Under the pieces are notes generated by a model. It was not told where the DNA came from and did no database searches. It worked only from the letters and a program-made list of their open reading frames with translations. A program made the translations under genes and the position numbers. From contig CAZLQF010000007.1 in NCBI GenBank assembly GCA_964561545.1, forward strand, positions 25,864-89,863: a DNA stretch of 64,000 nucleotides. The letters run 5' to 3'. This document shows positions 52,262-60,395 of this stretch, in pieces; positions within the stretch are counted from its first letter, which is position 1; each line of letters starts with the position of its first letter. This DNA comes from CAZLQF01 sp964561545 (GTDB taxonomy: Bacteria > Bacteroidota > Bacteroidia > CAILMK01 > CAYYUA01).

Positions 52262-54988
52262 CTACGGTATCCGGTACATATAGACCATTCCATCCTTGCC
52301 GCCCACCATTAACTCTTTTGCTCCATCTGCATTAATATCCGCTATTTCAAATGGGGTAGTCCCTTTTAAAGGGAAGCCTTCATAAAAGGTCCCATCCTGT
52401 TCGATCAGGAATATTTGTTGGGTGCTTTCAGCAACGTAGCCAATCCGGTACCGATCCTCCATCTTAAAAAATTGAGGTCGATAAGCCAGACTATCCGACA
52501 ACGTAAGCGAAAAAACCTGGCTGCTATCCTCGTGGTAAGCTTTGATCCTGTTATCTTGAGAAAATATAAATTCTTGCTTATTGTCTGAGTTGATATCCAG
52601 GTAATCGAAATAATGGTTCTTACCCCAATTTCCGTAACGCGAAGTATCCACCTCACCTTTCAAGTTAATAAAATAAGTTTGTCCGCTCGTATCTGACGAA
52701 ACCAAGTAAGTGGAAGGCAGATCTTTACCAAAATTAATTTGAAATGGGTTGTTAAATTTGGTCTTGAGCTTAATTGGCTCCATAAGTGGTTTTCCTTCTT
52801 GATCCCAGAAATAAAAGGTGCCTTTATCACTCACACCAAATAAATAAGTCTGATTTTGAAAAATAAAATATTTCATGGGTAAGCTTAGTGGAGCATCTAT
52901 TTTAAGCGGACTCCAACCTTCCAAAGGCTTACCATTGCCATGATAGCCGTAAACAGTATTGTTTTTGCATCCAATAAAGTAGCGGTAATCTTTTTGATCT
53001 AAATAATCAAAAACCTTTAGTTCCGTGCTTGCGGGTTTGCTTAAGCCAATGGGAAAATTAGCAACATCTGATCCGGTTCTATCAAAGAGCTGTAAATGAT
53101 TGTTCGTGGCAAAGGCATATTGTAAGTTTCCATTATCATATAGATCGATTTGGGCAATAGCTCCATTGATTTTAGAAGGCAGCTTTTTGGTCCACAGGAT
53201 GTTACCTGAATTGGTCATCAAATAAGCTTTGTTCGCTTGGTCCGTTAAAAATAATTCATTTCGGTCATTGTTATGGTTTTTAACAACCTCGGGTTTGCCC
53301 GCCAAGTTGGACTCAAGCTTTTGTTTCCACAAAAGTTCGGTGGCTGCTACAGCGTGGGTAGCTCTTTGAAGCGCTGTTTGCATGTATAGGCCAGGCTCAT
53401 TTTGGGTAACCTGAAACGTAAAAGCATTAAACTGTTTAAAATAATCAAACTGTTCTCGGTAGGCTGCTTGATAACTGTTGTTAATAAAGTTCAATGGGAT
53501 CATAAGCGCCCTTTGCGGATTGATATAGCTATAAAAAAGGTTTTTACTAAGTAGTTGATCTGTTAGCTTGGTATAATGGGAGGAAGCCTTCAAGGTTTGA
53601 CCTGCTAAGTAATCATCGATAACCCGTTTGAGGTTTTCTCGATTGTCAGAAAATAATATAAAATTGTTGACAACAGTATAGAAGGGCTTTTGGAGATTAT
53701 CGAAGTACTTCCCGAATAATAGCGAAAAAACCTGTGAAAAGGCTACCCTTTTGATCTGATGGTCCCGGTATGGGAGGGGTGCAGTTGTACCTTCTTTACC
53801 TTTTTCAATCTTCTTATTTAGTGAATCCAACCTGGCCACTTTTTCCTGAATATTTTCACAATACATGGCGGCAAAAATATCATCACGGAAATCCGAACTT
53901 ACGGGTTCATTAACGACAAGCCCCAACTCCTGACCCAAAATGGGTAGGAAATCTTTTTGAATCGAATACCCTTGCTCCAATTCCAGGCTGTCTTCCTTTT
54001 GCTTAAATGACCGGAATTCATTGCTGGATTTTAATTGCTGGACCATTTGTTCGTAATACGCCTTGGGCTCTTTCAAGGAAAAACTTATAAACTGAGCCGT
54101 TCGTAAAGGCAGTATGTTGGGAATTTTAGATTTAACAGGGGTTTGAGTTCTGAAAAAGTCCAGGTAATGGTTTTTGGATTCATTTGAATTAAGAATCCCG
54201 TGTAGATTGAGGATATCAGATTTAAATGAAGGGGTTAGTTGCGCTACATTGGCAAAATTGGCCATTGGTTCTAAGCTTGTTCTGGCTTCGGAAGATAAAA
54301 AAGTGCCTAAAAAATCAGGAAGCTGCTCAAAATTCACAAAAAATGCATCTGAATGCTGTTGAGCATCTAAAATGGCCTTGGTTAAACGAGGGGCCTTTTC
54401 GGCATTGTAAGTTCTAATGGCATCCTCAACCAATAAGGGGTTTTTGCTAACTACCAGGATTCCATCAACACAAGTAAAAGTAAATTGCGTTTGGCCTTCC
54501 TGATCAAGAACATCGACAATTTTATAATCTTTAAGGCGCCTTTCCTGGTAATTATAGCTACCACCTAATTTTTTAATTTGCGCTTTTACAAAAGTATGTG
54601 ATTCGTTAGTATTAAGCTGTAGGTAAAAAGCCAGGTTCAATTGGTCGACCGAAGTATTATGTAGAGAAGTCCACAAATCATTGATAGCGATCTTTTTATT
54701 GAGTGGCTCCAGCTCTCGGACCAAGCTATCCAAAAACAGCATACGCTTTTTAAAAGCACCAACTTTTTGTTGTTGGTTAAAATCCTGTCCGATTGCGGTT
54801 TTACTAAATTGCTTATACAGATTGGGAAATTGATTGCCTTTGAAAGCGACCAATGCGCTATTGGGAATAGCTTTTACAGCGGGCGGGTGCTTTTTAATCT
54901 GATCCTTTAAAATTAAAAAATAAAGGGCACCTGCCCCCACCAACACCAATATAACCAGGGTTAGGTAAATGATGGATTTTCGGCTCAT
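52262..54988 (-). CDS. Large DUF3352-like membrane-anchored protein with beta-propeller C-terminus
   Basis: A 908-aa protein with one membrane segment near the N-terminus (about 7-27, IYLTLVILVLVGAGALYFLIL) and a long extracytoplasmic region. The first 560 residues are of the DUF3352 type (NPLLVEDAIRTYN, FSLKEPKAYYEQMVQQL, FILFSDNRENLKRVIDDYL). The last 330 residues form PQQ/FG-GAP-like blades (LFLTDQANKAYLMTNSG, YDNGNLQYAFATNNH, DINSDNKQEFIFSQD, DINADGAKELMVGG). Function unknown. ATG 54988 is chosen over a TTG at 54994. A -7 element (55013-55020) lies just upstream. Confidence 0.8.
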   Translation of the reverse strand: MSRKSIIYLTLVILVLVGAGALYFLILKDQIKKHPPAVKAIPNSALVAFKGNQFPNLYKQFSKTAIGQDFNQQQKVGAFKKRMLFLDSLVRELEPLNKKIAINDLWTSLHNTSVDQLNLAFYLQLNTNESHTFVKAQIKKLGGSYNYQERRLKDYKIVDVLDQEGQTQFTFTCVDGILVVSKNPLLVEDAIRTYNAEKAPRLTKAILDAQQHSDAFFVNFEQLPDFLGTFLSSEARTSLEPMANFANVAQLTPSFKSDILNLHGILNSNESKNHYLDFFRTQTPVKSKIPNILPLRTAQFISFSLKEPKAYYEQMVQQLKSSNEFRSFKQKEDSLELEQGYSIQKDFLPILGQELGLVVNEPVSSDFRDDIFAAMYCENIQEKVARLDSLNKKIEKGKEGTTAPLPYRDHQIKRVAFSQVFSLLFGKYFDNLQKPFYTVVNNFILFSDNRENLKRVIDDYLAGQTLKASSHYTKLTDQLLSKNLFYSYINPQRALMIPLNFINNSYQAAYREQFDYFKQFNAFTFQVTQNEPGLYMQTALQRATHAVAATELLWKQKLESNLAGKPEVVKNHNNDRNELFLTDQANKAYLMTNSGNILWTKKLPSKINGAIAQIDLYDNGNLQYAFATNNHLQLFDRTGSDVANFPIGLSKPASTELKVFDYLDQKDYRYFIGCKNNTVYGYHGNGKPLEGWSPLKIDAPLSLPMKYFIFQNQTYLFGVSDKGTFYFWDQEGKPLMEPIKLKTKFNNPFQINFGKDLPSTYLVSSDTSGQTYFINLKGEVDTSRYGNWGKNHYFDYLDINSDNKQEFIFSQDNRIKAYHEDSSQVFSLTLSDSLAYRPQFFKMEDRYRIGYVAESTQQIFLIEQDGTFYEGFPLKGTTPFEIADINADGAKELMVGGKDGMVYMYRIP

Positions 54989-55012
54989 TGGCAAATGCTT
55001 AAATTAAAATTT

Positions 55013-55020
55013 CAAAGTTA
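55013..55020 (-). promoter_or_regulatory. -7 promoter element (TAACTTTG) of the DUF3352-like gene
   Basis: Exact TAnnTTTG on the minus strand, 24 nt before the ATG at 54988. Confidence 0.45.
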
Positions 55021-55133
55021 AGGAATAATTGGGCCTCATTGAGGTAGCAAGTAATAAACGCTAAAAGAATTTGGCGTCAGGACTAAATTTTAATAAAAGT
55101 TCCCTTTTTGCAGCCTCTTAATTTGGATATAAC

Positions 55134-55811
55134 TTACCGCCTTCCCAAGAAGATCATGACATAAAACAATAACGTGGCCAATGATGATAGGGCTGCTACC
55201 AGGTAAGTCCTTGCTGCTGCATTCAGGGCATCTTTTGCCATTCCATGTTCATTGCCATGGGTTATGTTGGAGCTATCTAGCCACTGTAGGGCCCGGTTGG
55301 TCGCATCATATTCAACTGGTAAGGTGATAAAGGTAAAAAGCGTAGATGCCGCAAATAAAATAATGCCTGACAATAGTAAAGCCGGAAAAACATTGACCAG
55401 TAGAATGCCACCTAACAACAGAAAGGGAACCACCTGATTGCTTGCACTGACAATGGGTACCAATGAAGACCTTAACTGCAAAAAGCTGTAATTGGTAGCA
55501 TCCTGGACAGCATGCCCACATTCATGAGCAGCAATGGCAGCCGCTGCTACCGTTTTTTCATTGTATACACTTTCGCTCAGGCTTATGGTTTTTTGGGATG
55601 GGTTGTAATGATCCGTTAGCATTCCTTGACCTTTCTTGATCACAACCCACTCTATGCCTTTTTCTGAAAGCATCTTTTCAGCGATTTCTTTACCGCTCAG
55701 GCCGCTTGCTAACGGAGTTTGGGAATATTTTTTGAACTTTTTGTTGAATGAACGGCTCACCCAAGCACTGGCGAGCATGATAAGTATTAAAAATATTAAT
55801 CCCATCCCCAT
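55134..55811 (-). CDS. Zinc metallopeptidase of the YugP family
   Basis: A 225-aa membrane peptidase (PF04298). The HExxH-type motif is HECGHAVQDA (about residues 92-101), and membrane segments lie at the N-terminus (about 3-15, LIFLILIMLASAW), about 120-165 and at the C-terminus. Members are probable neutral zinc peptidases of unknown substrate. The first ATG at 55811 or the third codon at 55805 are both possible. It starts 18 nt after a small membrane protein gene and behind ferritin, so the three may form one transcript. Confidence 0.88.
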   Translation of the reverse strand: MGMGLIFLILIMLASAWVSRSFNKKFKKYSQTPLASGLSGKEIAEKMLSEKGIEWVVIKKGQGMLTDHYNPSQKTISLSESVYNEKTVAAAAIAAHECGHAVQDATNYSFLQLRSSLVPIVSASNQVVPFLLLGGILLVNVFPALLLSGIILFAASTLFTFITLPVEYDATNRALQWLDSSNITHGNEHGMAKDALNAAARTYLVAALSSLATLLFYVMIFLGRR

Positions 55812-55829
55812 ACAAAAACCGAAATATTT

Positions 55830-56000
55830 TTAGGAAACCCACTTGTAAATAATAATAACGATGGCTATTAAAAACATAACAATGGAAATGCGATTAATGC
55901 CATGCATCATTTTAAGGTTTACGCCTCCGTTATCACCTTTACCCTTTACTTTTTTAAAAATGTTAAGGTAACCTAAAAGCCGTTTTAAAACAATCATCAT
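55830..56000 (-). CDS. Small membrane protein (56 aa, DUF6728-like)
   Basis: This short gene is easily missed. It codes for 56 residues: a basic N-terminus (LKRLLGYLNIFKKVKGKG), the conserved-looking LKMMHGINRISI (about 29-40), one membrane span (about 38-52, ISIVMFLIAIVIIIY) and a KWVS end. The basic start, MHGINRIS core and single span match, from memory, the small Bacteroidota family DUF6728. The upstream neighbour ferritin ends 57 nt before, and the YugP-type gene starts 18 nt after, which fits an operon. Starts at ATG 56000 or 55997. Function unknown. Confidence 0.7.
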   Translation of the reverse strand: MMIVLKRLLGYLNIFKKVKGKGDNGGVNLKMMHGINRISIVMFLIAIVIIIYKWVS

Positions 56001-56019
56001 TAGAACCTTTAAAAAACCA

Positions 56020-56042
56020 CTTTTAAAACAACGTTTTAAAAG
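56020..56042. promoter_or_regulatory. Perfect 10-bp inverted repeat CTTTTAAAAC-AAC-GTTTTAAAAG
   Basis: Two perfect 10-bp arms with a 3-nt spacer sit between ferritin and the small membrane protein gene, about 15 nt after the ferritin stop. It may be a stem in the transcript or an operator; all A/T in the core, so the hairpin is not very stable. Confidence 0.35.
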
Positions 56043-56057
56043 ATAGGTTCAAAACAG

Positions 56058-56579
56058 TTAACCTTCTGCTTTACCTCGCTGTTGCAATTCCTGATCTAAC
56101 AGGTAAAAGCCCTTACTGTCTTCAAGGATGTCAATTTTATCTAAAAGGGTGCTAAACAAATCTTCCTCCTCCAATTGCTCATCCACATACCATTGCAAGA
56201 AATTAAAAGTGGTATAATCCTTTTCACTGAGGCAAAGATCTACAATTTCGTGTATTGATTTGGTGACGCTTTTTTCGTTCTCAAGGCTTTGTTTAAATGC
56301 GTCCCTGAATGATTGAAATTCCTTAGGAGGCTGTTTAATAGACGGTACCACTACCCTTCCATCTGCACGGTTAACAAAATGAAAGATCTTTTTCATGTGC
56401 TCCCATTCTTCATCTCCCTGGCTAAAGAAAAAATTGGTAGCTCCTGTATAGCCTTGCTCATCCATCCACGATGCTACAGAATAATAAAAAAAGGCGGCAT
56501 AAGCCTCCCTTTCTATCTGCTCATTTAACTTTTTTTCAATTTCACTCTTTAAAGAAGTGGCTGATTTGTGATCGGACAT
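56058..56579 (-). CDS. ftnA: Ferritin (FtnA type)
   Basis: A 173-aa, four-helix ferritin with a short fifth helix. Ferroxidase residues are present: Glu in NEQIEREAYAAFFYYSVASW (about 19-40), Glu-x-x-His in DEEWEHMKKIF (about 56-66), Glu in LENEKSVTKSIHEIVDL and Gln/Glu in FLQWYVDEQLEEEDLF (about 127-142). It stores iron as a 24-mer shell in the cytoplasm and lacks haem-binding methionine as in bacterioferritin. A -7 element TACCTTTG is at 56620-56627. It probably leads an operon with the small membrane protein and YugP-type peptidase. Confidence 0.95.
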   Translation of the reverse strand: MSDHKSATSLKSEIEKKLNEQIEREAYAAFFYYSVASWMDEQGYTGATNFFFSQGDEEWEHMKKIFHFVNRADGRVVVPSIKQPPKEFQSFRDAFKQSLENEKSVTKSIHEIVDLCLSEKDYTTFNFLQWYVDEQLEEEDLFSTLLDKIDILEDSKGFYLLDQELQQRGKAEG

Positions 56580-56619
56580 AAATTGTATAGTTTTTTGTTT
56601 GATTTTACAAAATTTTTAA

Positions 56620-56627
56620 CAAAGGTA
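56620..56627 (-). promoter_or_regulatory. -7 promoter element (TACCTTTG) of ferritin
   Basis: Exact TAnnTTTG match on the minus strand, 40 nt before the start at 56579. Confidence 0.5.
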
Positions 56628-56684
56628 AAATTAAATTAGATACCTTGGAATAGGCAACAATCCAAAGGATATGTTGAAAATTAA

Positions 56685-56927
56685 AGCCGTGTTGGCCTTA
56701 CAACACCTGGATTACCGTCCCAGGGCCTTAACAAAGTACTTTATGGCAAAAGCGTCAATCATTCTTTTTCTTTTAAGTTTCCAAAATACAATGGGCAAGG
56801 ATTTGCAGAAGTTGAAGTTTTAGCCCCTACATTCAATGCAGTTTTTACGGTTAAGCAAAAAAGCAATAATTCGAATCAATCCAAAGAGCCATTAAAAACC
56901 ATTAGCGACACCAATTCTTTACAATAG
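56685..56927 (+). pseudogene. Possible remnant of a lost gene (80 codons, no start)
   Basis: Between a TAA at 56682 and a TAG at 56925 one plus-strand frame stays open for 80 codons with protein-like content (NHSFSFKFPKYNGQGFAEVE, then FNAVFTVKQKSNN) but without ATG, GTG or TTG. A 50-codon frame with an ATG at 56671 overlaps it in another phase. This looks like the tail of a decayed gene. Family not recognised; chance cannot be excluded. Confidence 0.25.
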
Positions 56928-56991
56928 AAAGTTACTGAACGCTACATTTATTAAAAGCTTTCAAATAAAAGATCTGGCAGCCTTTTTTATT

Positions 56992-58179
56992 TTAAACCGT
57001 TTGTGGAAATATTAGATCATCAGCGGTTATTTGATCTTCTTCTGCAATTAAGACGGCTCGTTCAATTACTGAACTTAATTCTCTTACATTACCTGGCCAA
57101 TCATGGTCAAGCAAGGTTTGAAGGGCATCTTTAGAGAATTCCTTAACAGGCATTTTATTTTGCTTGGAGAATTCATTTAGGAATTGGCGCGCTAAAATGA
57201 TTACATCATTGCCCCTTTCTCTTAAAGGTGGCATGTCTACTAAAAAACCCTGCAAACGATAAAAAAGGTCTTCTCTAAATTTGCCCCGCTTCACAAGCTC
57301 GGCCAGGTTTTTATTGGTAGCAGCGATCACCCTTGCATCAAGGGTTATTTCTTTGTTGCTGCCAATACGGCTAATTTTACTATCCTGAAGCACCCTAAGA
57401 AGTTTGGTTTGCAGACTCATGTCCATTTCCCCTATTTCATCAAGGAAAATAGTGCCGCCATTGGCCTCTTCAAATTTACCAATGCGTTTGGTATTGGCTC
57501 CCGTAAAAGCACCCTTTTCATGCCCGAACAATTCGCTTTCAACAAGGTCTTCCGGAATTGCTGCCATATTTACCGGAACGAAAGGCTTCCTTTGTCTTGG
57601 CGAATTGTAATGAATGGTTTTGGCCGCTATTTCTTTGCCCGTTCCACTTTCACCGGTAATGAGCACCATCATGTTGGTTTTTTCAACCTTTTGGATAAGC
57701 CGCAGTACTTGTAGAATGGCCTTACTCTCCCCGGTTATTTGTTGGTACTTTTCACGGTCAATGACCATCCCTTTTAACTCTTCAACCTCCTTTTTAAGGT
57801 CCACATTGTTTTTTAAGTTTTTGATGGCATTGGCCAGTTTCGTGACAGAATCCTGCTTTTTAACAATGTATTCTTTAGCGCCCAAGTCAAAGCACTCAAC
57901 AACCACCTCTACATCTTCTTGCCCGGATACAACAATGGGCATAATCTCCTCATTGTAATGCCTAATTTTCTTCAAGACTTCTAAGCCTTCCATGTCTGGC
58001 AAATAATGATCAATGCTTACTATATCAGGATTATTGTGAATTTGATCCAAAAATTCCTGGCCGGTTTTGAAAAAAGTGAGGTCCAGCTCATCTTCATCTT
58101 CAAGCGCTTTTTCAATAAGCCTTGTATAGAAATCATCGTCCTCAAGGACAAAAACTTTTGCTATATACCGTTTTGCCAT
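56992..58179 (-). CDS. Sigma-54-type response regulator without DNA-binding domain
   Basis: A 395-aa NtrC-like protein. A receiver domain (about 6-120; acidic pocket Glu13-Asp14-Asp15, phospho-acceptor Asp57 in SIDHYLPDMEG, Ser85 and Lys107) is followed by a linker and an AAA+ domain (about 146-380) with Walker A GESGTGKE (176-183), GAFTGA (223-228, the sigma-54 contact loop), Walker B TIFLDEIGEMD and arginine-finger ENLFYRL-like DLFYRLQG. It ends IFPQTV right after the AAA+ lid, so the usual C-terminal Fis-type helix-turn-helix is absent. It could activate sigma-54 from solution or act otherwise. It starts 15 nt after the PIG-L gene, hence same operon. Confidence 0.92.
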   Translation of the reverse strand: MAKRYIAKVFVLEDDDFYTRLIEKALEDEDELDLTFFKTGQEFLDQIHNNPDIVSIDHYLPDMEGLEVLKKIRHYNEEIMPIVVSGQEDVEVVVECFDLGAKEYIVKKQDSVTKLANAIKNLKNNVDLKKEVEELKGMVIDREKYQQITGESKAILQVLRLIQKVEKTNMMVLITGESGTGKEIAAKTIHYNSPRQRKPFVPVNMAAIPEDLVESELFGHEKGAFTGANTKRIGKFEEANGGTIFLDEIGEMDMSLQTKLLRVLQDSKISRIGSNKEITLDARVIAATNKNLAELVKRGKFREDLFYRLQGFLVDMPPLRERGNDVIILARQFLNEFSKQNKMPVKEFSKDALQTLLDHDWPGNVRELSSVIERAVLIAEEDQITADDLIFPQTV

Positions 58180-58194
58180 TTTATTGTAGGTTAA

Positions 58195-58899
58195 TTAAGG
58201 TAGTTGTTCTGTTAAATTGCCTAATACTGGTTCGTGATCTTCTCCAAATATTTCAAAATTAACGTGTTCACCAATATGTTGGTCAACAGCCGTTTTTTCA
58301 ATCACATCTTGATAAGTTTTGTAGCAATCAAGGCTCTTACGCATTTGATCACGGTCCATTTCCTCAGTAGCCAATTCACAATCTATGGATTGCCCTGGTG
58401 AAGCCTTCAGGTTAAATTGTGCATTTTCAGGCGTTTGTGCCAACGTAAAAAATGCCAATCGTTTCAAATAATCAGCTCCGGCATCTTTCAAATCCAAAAA
58501 TGCTCGTTTTACAACAGCATGGGTAATGATGTGATCATCAAAACCACTTACGCCATATACCGGGTAAGTAACAACAATGTGCGGATTTAATTCCTGGATG
58601 TAACTTTTCACACTTTCTTCCAAGGGGCGAGGATCCATTTCTCTTAATTGCGAGTCGGGATAATCCCATACGCTCAAGCTACTTAGATTCAGGACGTTGG
58701 CTACGCATTCCATCTCCTTGTACCTAACCTTGGCCATTTCTTGTTTGGAATAATTGTATTTAAAGCGCTGCTTGGTAGCTTCCCCTTTTGTTAACGTTAA
58801 TAAATGAACTTCATGCGCTTCACGAAGATGCCTTGCTATGGCAGGTGCAGGCCCAAAGGACTCGTCATCCGGATGTGGGAAGATGTATAGGAATTTCAT
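58195..58899 (-). CDS. PIG-L family deacetylase
   Basis: A 234-aa zinc hydrolase of the LmbE/PIG-L group, which removes acetyl from N-acetylglucosamine derivatives and related compounds. The metal motif FPHPDDESFG is at residues 7-16 and the third ligand is in GFDDHIITHAVV (about 123-134). The fold is complete. Substrate unknown; BshB of bacillithiol synthesis is one alternative, but no other bacillithiol gene is in the window. It forms an operon with the response regulator downstream. Confidence 0.88.
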   Translation of the reverse strand: MKFLYIFPHPDDESFGPAPAIARHLREAHEVHLLTLTKGEATKQRFKYNYSKQEMAKVRYKEMECVANVLNLSSLSVWDYPDSQLREMDPRPLEESVKSYIQELNPHIVVTYPVYGVSGFDDHIITHAVVKRAFLDLKDAGADYLKRLAFFTLAQTPENAQFNLKASPGQSIDCELATEEMDRDQMRKSLDCYKTYQDVIEKTAVDQHIGEHVNFEIFGEDHEPVLGNLTEQLP

Positions 58900-59230
58900 G
58901 TATTAAAATTGGTCTATATGCCACTGGATTCTTTATTTAGAAAGCCAGAACTTATTGCAAAAATGATAATTATTCAACCCAACAGCTAATTTACGTTTTC
59001 TACTGTTTAAATTGATGACCAGTTAATAGTGGTTGAAAATGCTAACCAATACCAAAACTTATGCTGTATAAATGACTTTGCCATTTAAATTTATATTGAA
59101 TTTAAGTCTTGCCAATCAACCGTTATGGACAACTGAACGGAAAGGATCTAACTTAATCGAAATTTAACCTTAAAAGGTCTAATATTCTTTGTAAGTTTGC
59201 AACGTTATTTGAAAATAAAATACAAGCAAT
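58900..59230. other. Divergent intergenic region PIG-L / serC
   Basis: No gene. It holds the serC -7 element (59192-59199) and, just before it, an ACCTT-AA-AAGGT inverted repeat (59167-59178) that could be an operator. Confidence 0.5.
59192..59199 (+). promoter_or_regulatory. -7 promoter element (TAAGTTTG) of serC
   Basis: Exact TAnnTTTG match, 31 nt before the ATG at 59231. Confidence 0.5.
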
Positions 59231-60304
59231 ATGACGAAAGTTCATAATTTTAGCGCGGGGCCATCTATTCTGCCCCAAGAAGCCATCGAAGAATCCATTG
59301 AAGGATTAAGAAATTTTAAAAACTCTGGAATTCCCGTAGTTTCAGTTTCTCACCGAAGTCCTGAGTGGGAAGAGCAAATGAAGGAAACCAAGCAAATGGT
59401 CAAGGACCTGTTGAGTGTTCCGGATAATTACGAAATACTTTTTATGCAAGGCGGTGCCAGTCTTCAGTTTTGTATGGTGCCTTATAACTTACTGTCCGAA
59501 AGTGGCAAGGCTTACTATTTAAATACAGGAAGTTGGGCCAAAAAAGCCATTAAAGAAGCCAAAATATTTGGTAACGTAGAAATGGCTGGCAGCTCTGAAG
59601 ATCAGAATTTCAACTACATCCCAAAGGATTACCATTGCCCCAGCGATGCTGCATACCTCCACCTAACGCCCAACAATACCATCTTCGGCACACAAATAAA
59701 AGAATTTCCCAATTGCGGTTGTCCCGTAGTTGCTGACATGTCCTCTGACATTTTCAGCCGCCCCATCGATGTTTCCAAGTTTGACCTGATCTATGCCGGT
59801 GCCCAAAAGAACATGGGGCCTGCAGGTGCTACCCTTGTCATTGTTAATAAAGATATATTAGGCAAGGTTGATCGAACCATTCCGGCGATGCTGGATTACA
59901 ATACCTACATTGAAAAAGATTCCTTATACAATACGCCACCCGTTTATAACATCTACCTCTCCTACTTAACCCTTAAATGGCTAAAAGAACAAGGAGGTTT
60001 AGAAGGCATACAAAAGCAGAATGAAGAAAAAGCCAAGATCATTTATGATGAAATTGATGACAATCCGCTTTTTGAAGGCACTGCTGCCAAAGAAGATCGC
60101 TCCATGATGAACGCAACCTTTGTGATGAAGGATCAAGAAATGGAAAGCGAATTCCTCAAATATACGGAAGAAAAGAACATCGTAGGCGTAAAAGGACACC
60201 GTTCAGTTGGAGGTTTCAGAGCTTCCATTTACAACGCCATGCCTAAGGAAAGCATAGAATACCTGGCAGAAACCATGCGGGAATTTGCCAAGAAAACGGC
60301 TTAA
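59231..60304 (+). CDS. serC: Phosphoserine aminotransferase
   Basis: A 357-aa PLP enzyme of the serine pathway that makes 3-phosphoserine from phosphohydroxypyruvate and glutamate. It starts VHNFSAGPSILP, typical of SerC; the PLP lysine lies in YAGAQKNMGPAG (about 190-201), with LFMQGGASLQF (about 74-84) and VADMSSDIFS (about 170-179) for cofactor contact. The end GFRASIYNAMP is also family-typical. serA follows 91 nt downstream on the same strand, so the two make phosphoserine as an operon. The phosphatase serB is not in the window. Confidence 0.97.
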   Translation: MTKVHNFSAGPSILPQEAIEESIEGLRNFKNSGIPVVSVSHRSPEWEEQMKETKQMVKDLLSVPDNYEILFMQGGASLQFCMVPYNLLSESGKAYYLNTGSWAKKAIKEAKIFGNVEMAGSSEDQNFNYIPKDYHCPSDAAYLHLTPNNTIFGTQIKEFPNCGCPVVADMSSDIFSRPIDVSKFDLIYAGAQKNMGPAGATLVIVNKDILGKVDRTIPAMLDYNTYIEKDSLYNTPPVYNIYLSYLTLKWLKEQGGLEGIQKQNEEKAKIIYDEIDDNPLFEGTAAKEDRSMMNATFVMKDQEMESEFLKYTEEKNIVGVKGHRSVGGFRASIYNAMPKESIEYLAETMREFAKKTA

Positions 60305-60395
60305 TTAGCGCGTCCACCTTAGAAATTAGTTTTTGTAAATGTGTTGTGGCGTAATGAAGTCAAATTAAAATTTAATCCATTAAAAAAATAGTATT

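Larger units (their letters stand above)
56580..56991. other. Intergenic region ferritin / response regulator
   Basis: 412 nt without a confident gene; both flanking genes are on the minus strand. It holds the ferritin promoter element and an 80-codon plus-strand open stretch without a start codon (56685-56927), listed as a possible remnant. Confidence 0.5.

Noticed and set aside
56671..56823. 50-codon frame with ATG and a short hydrophobic stretch
   Set aside because: Too short, no recognised family or promoter, and overlaps a longer open frame in another phase.
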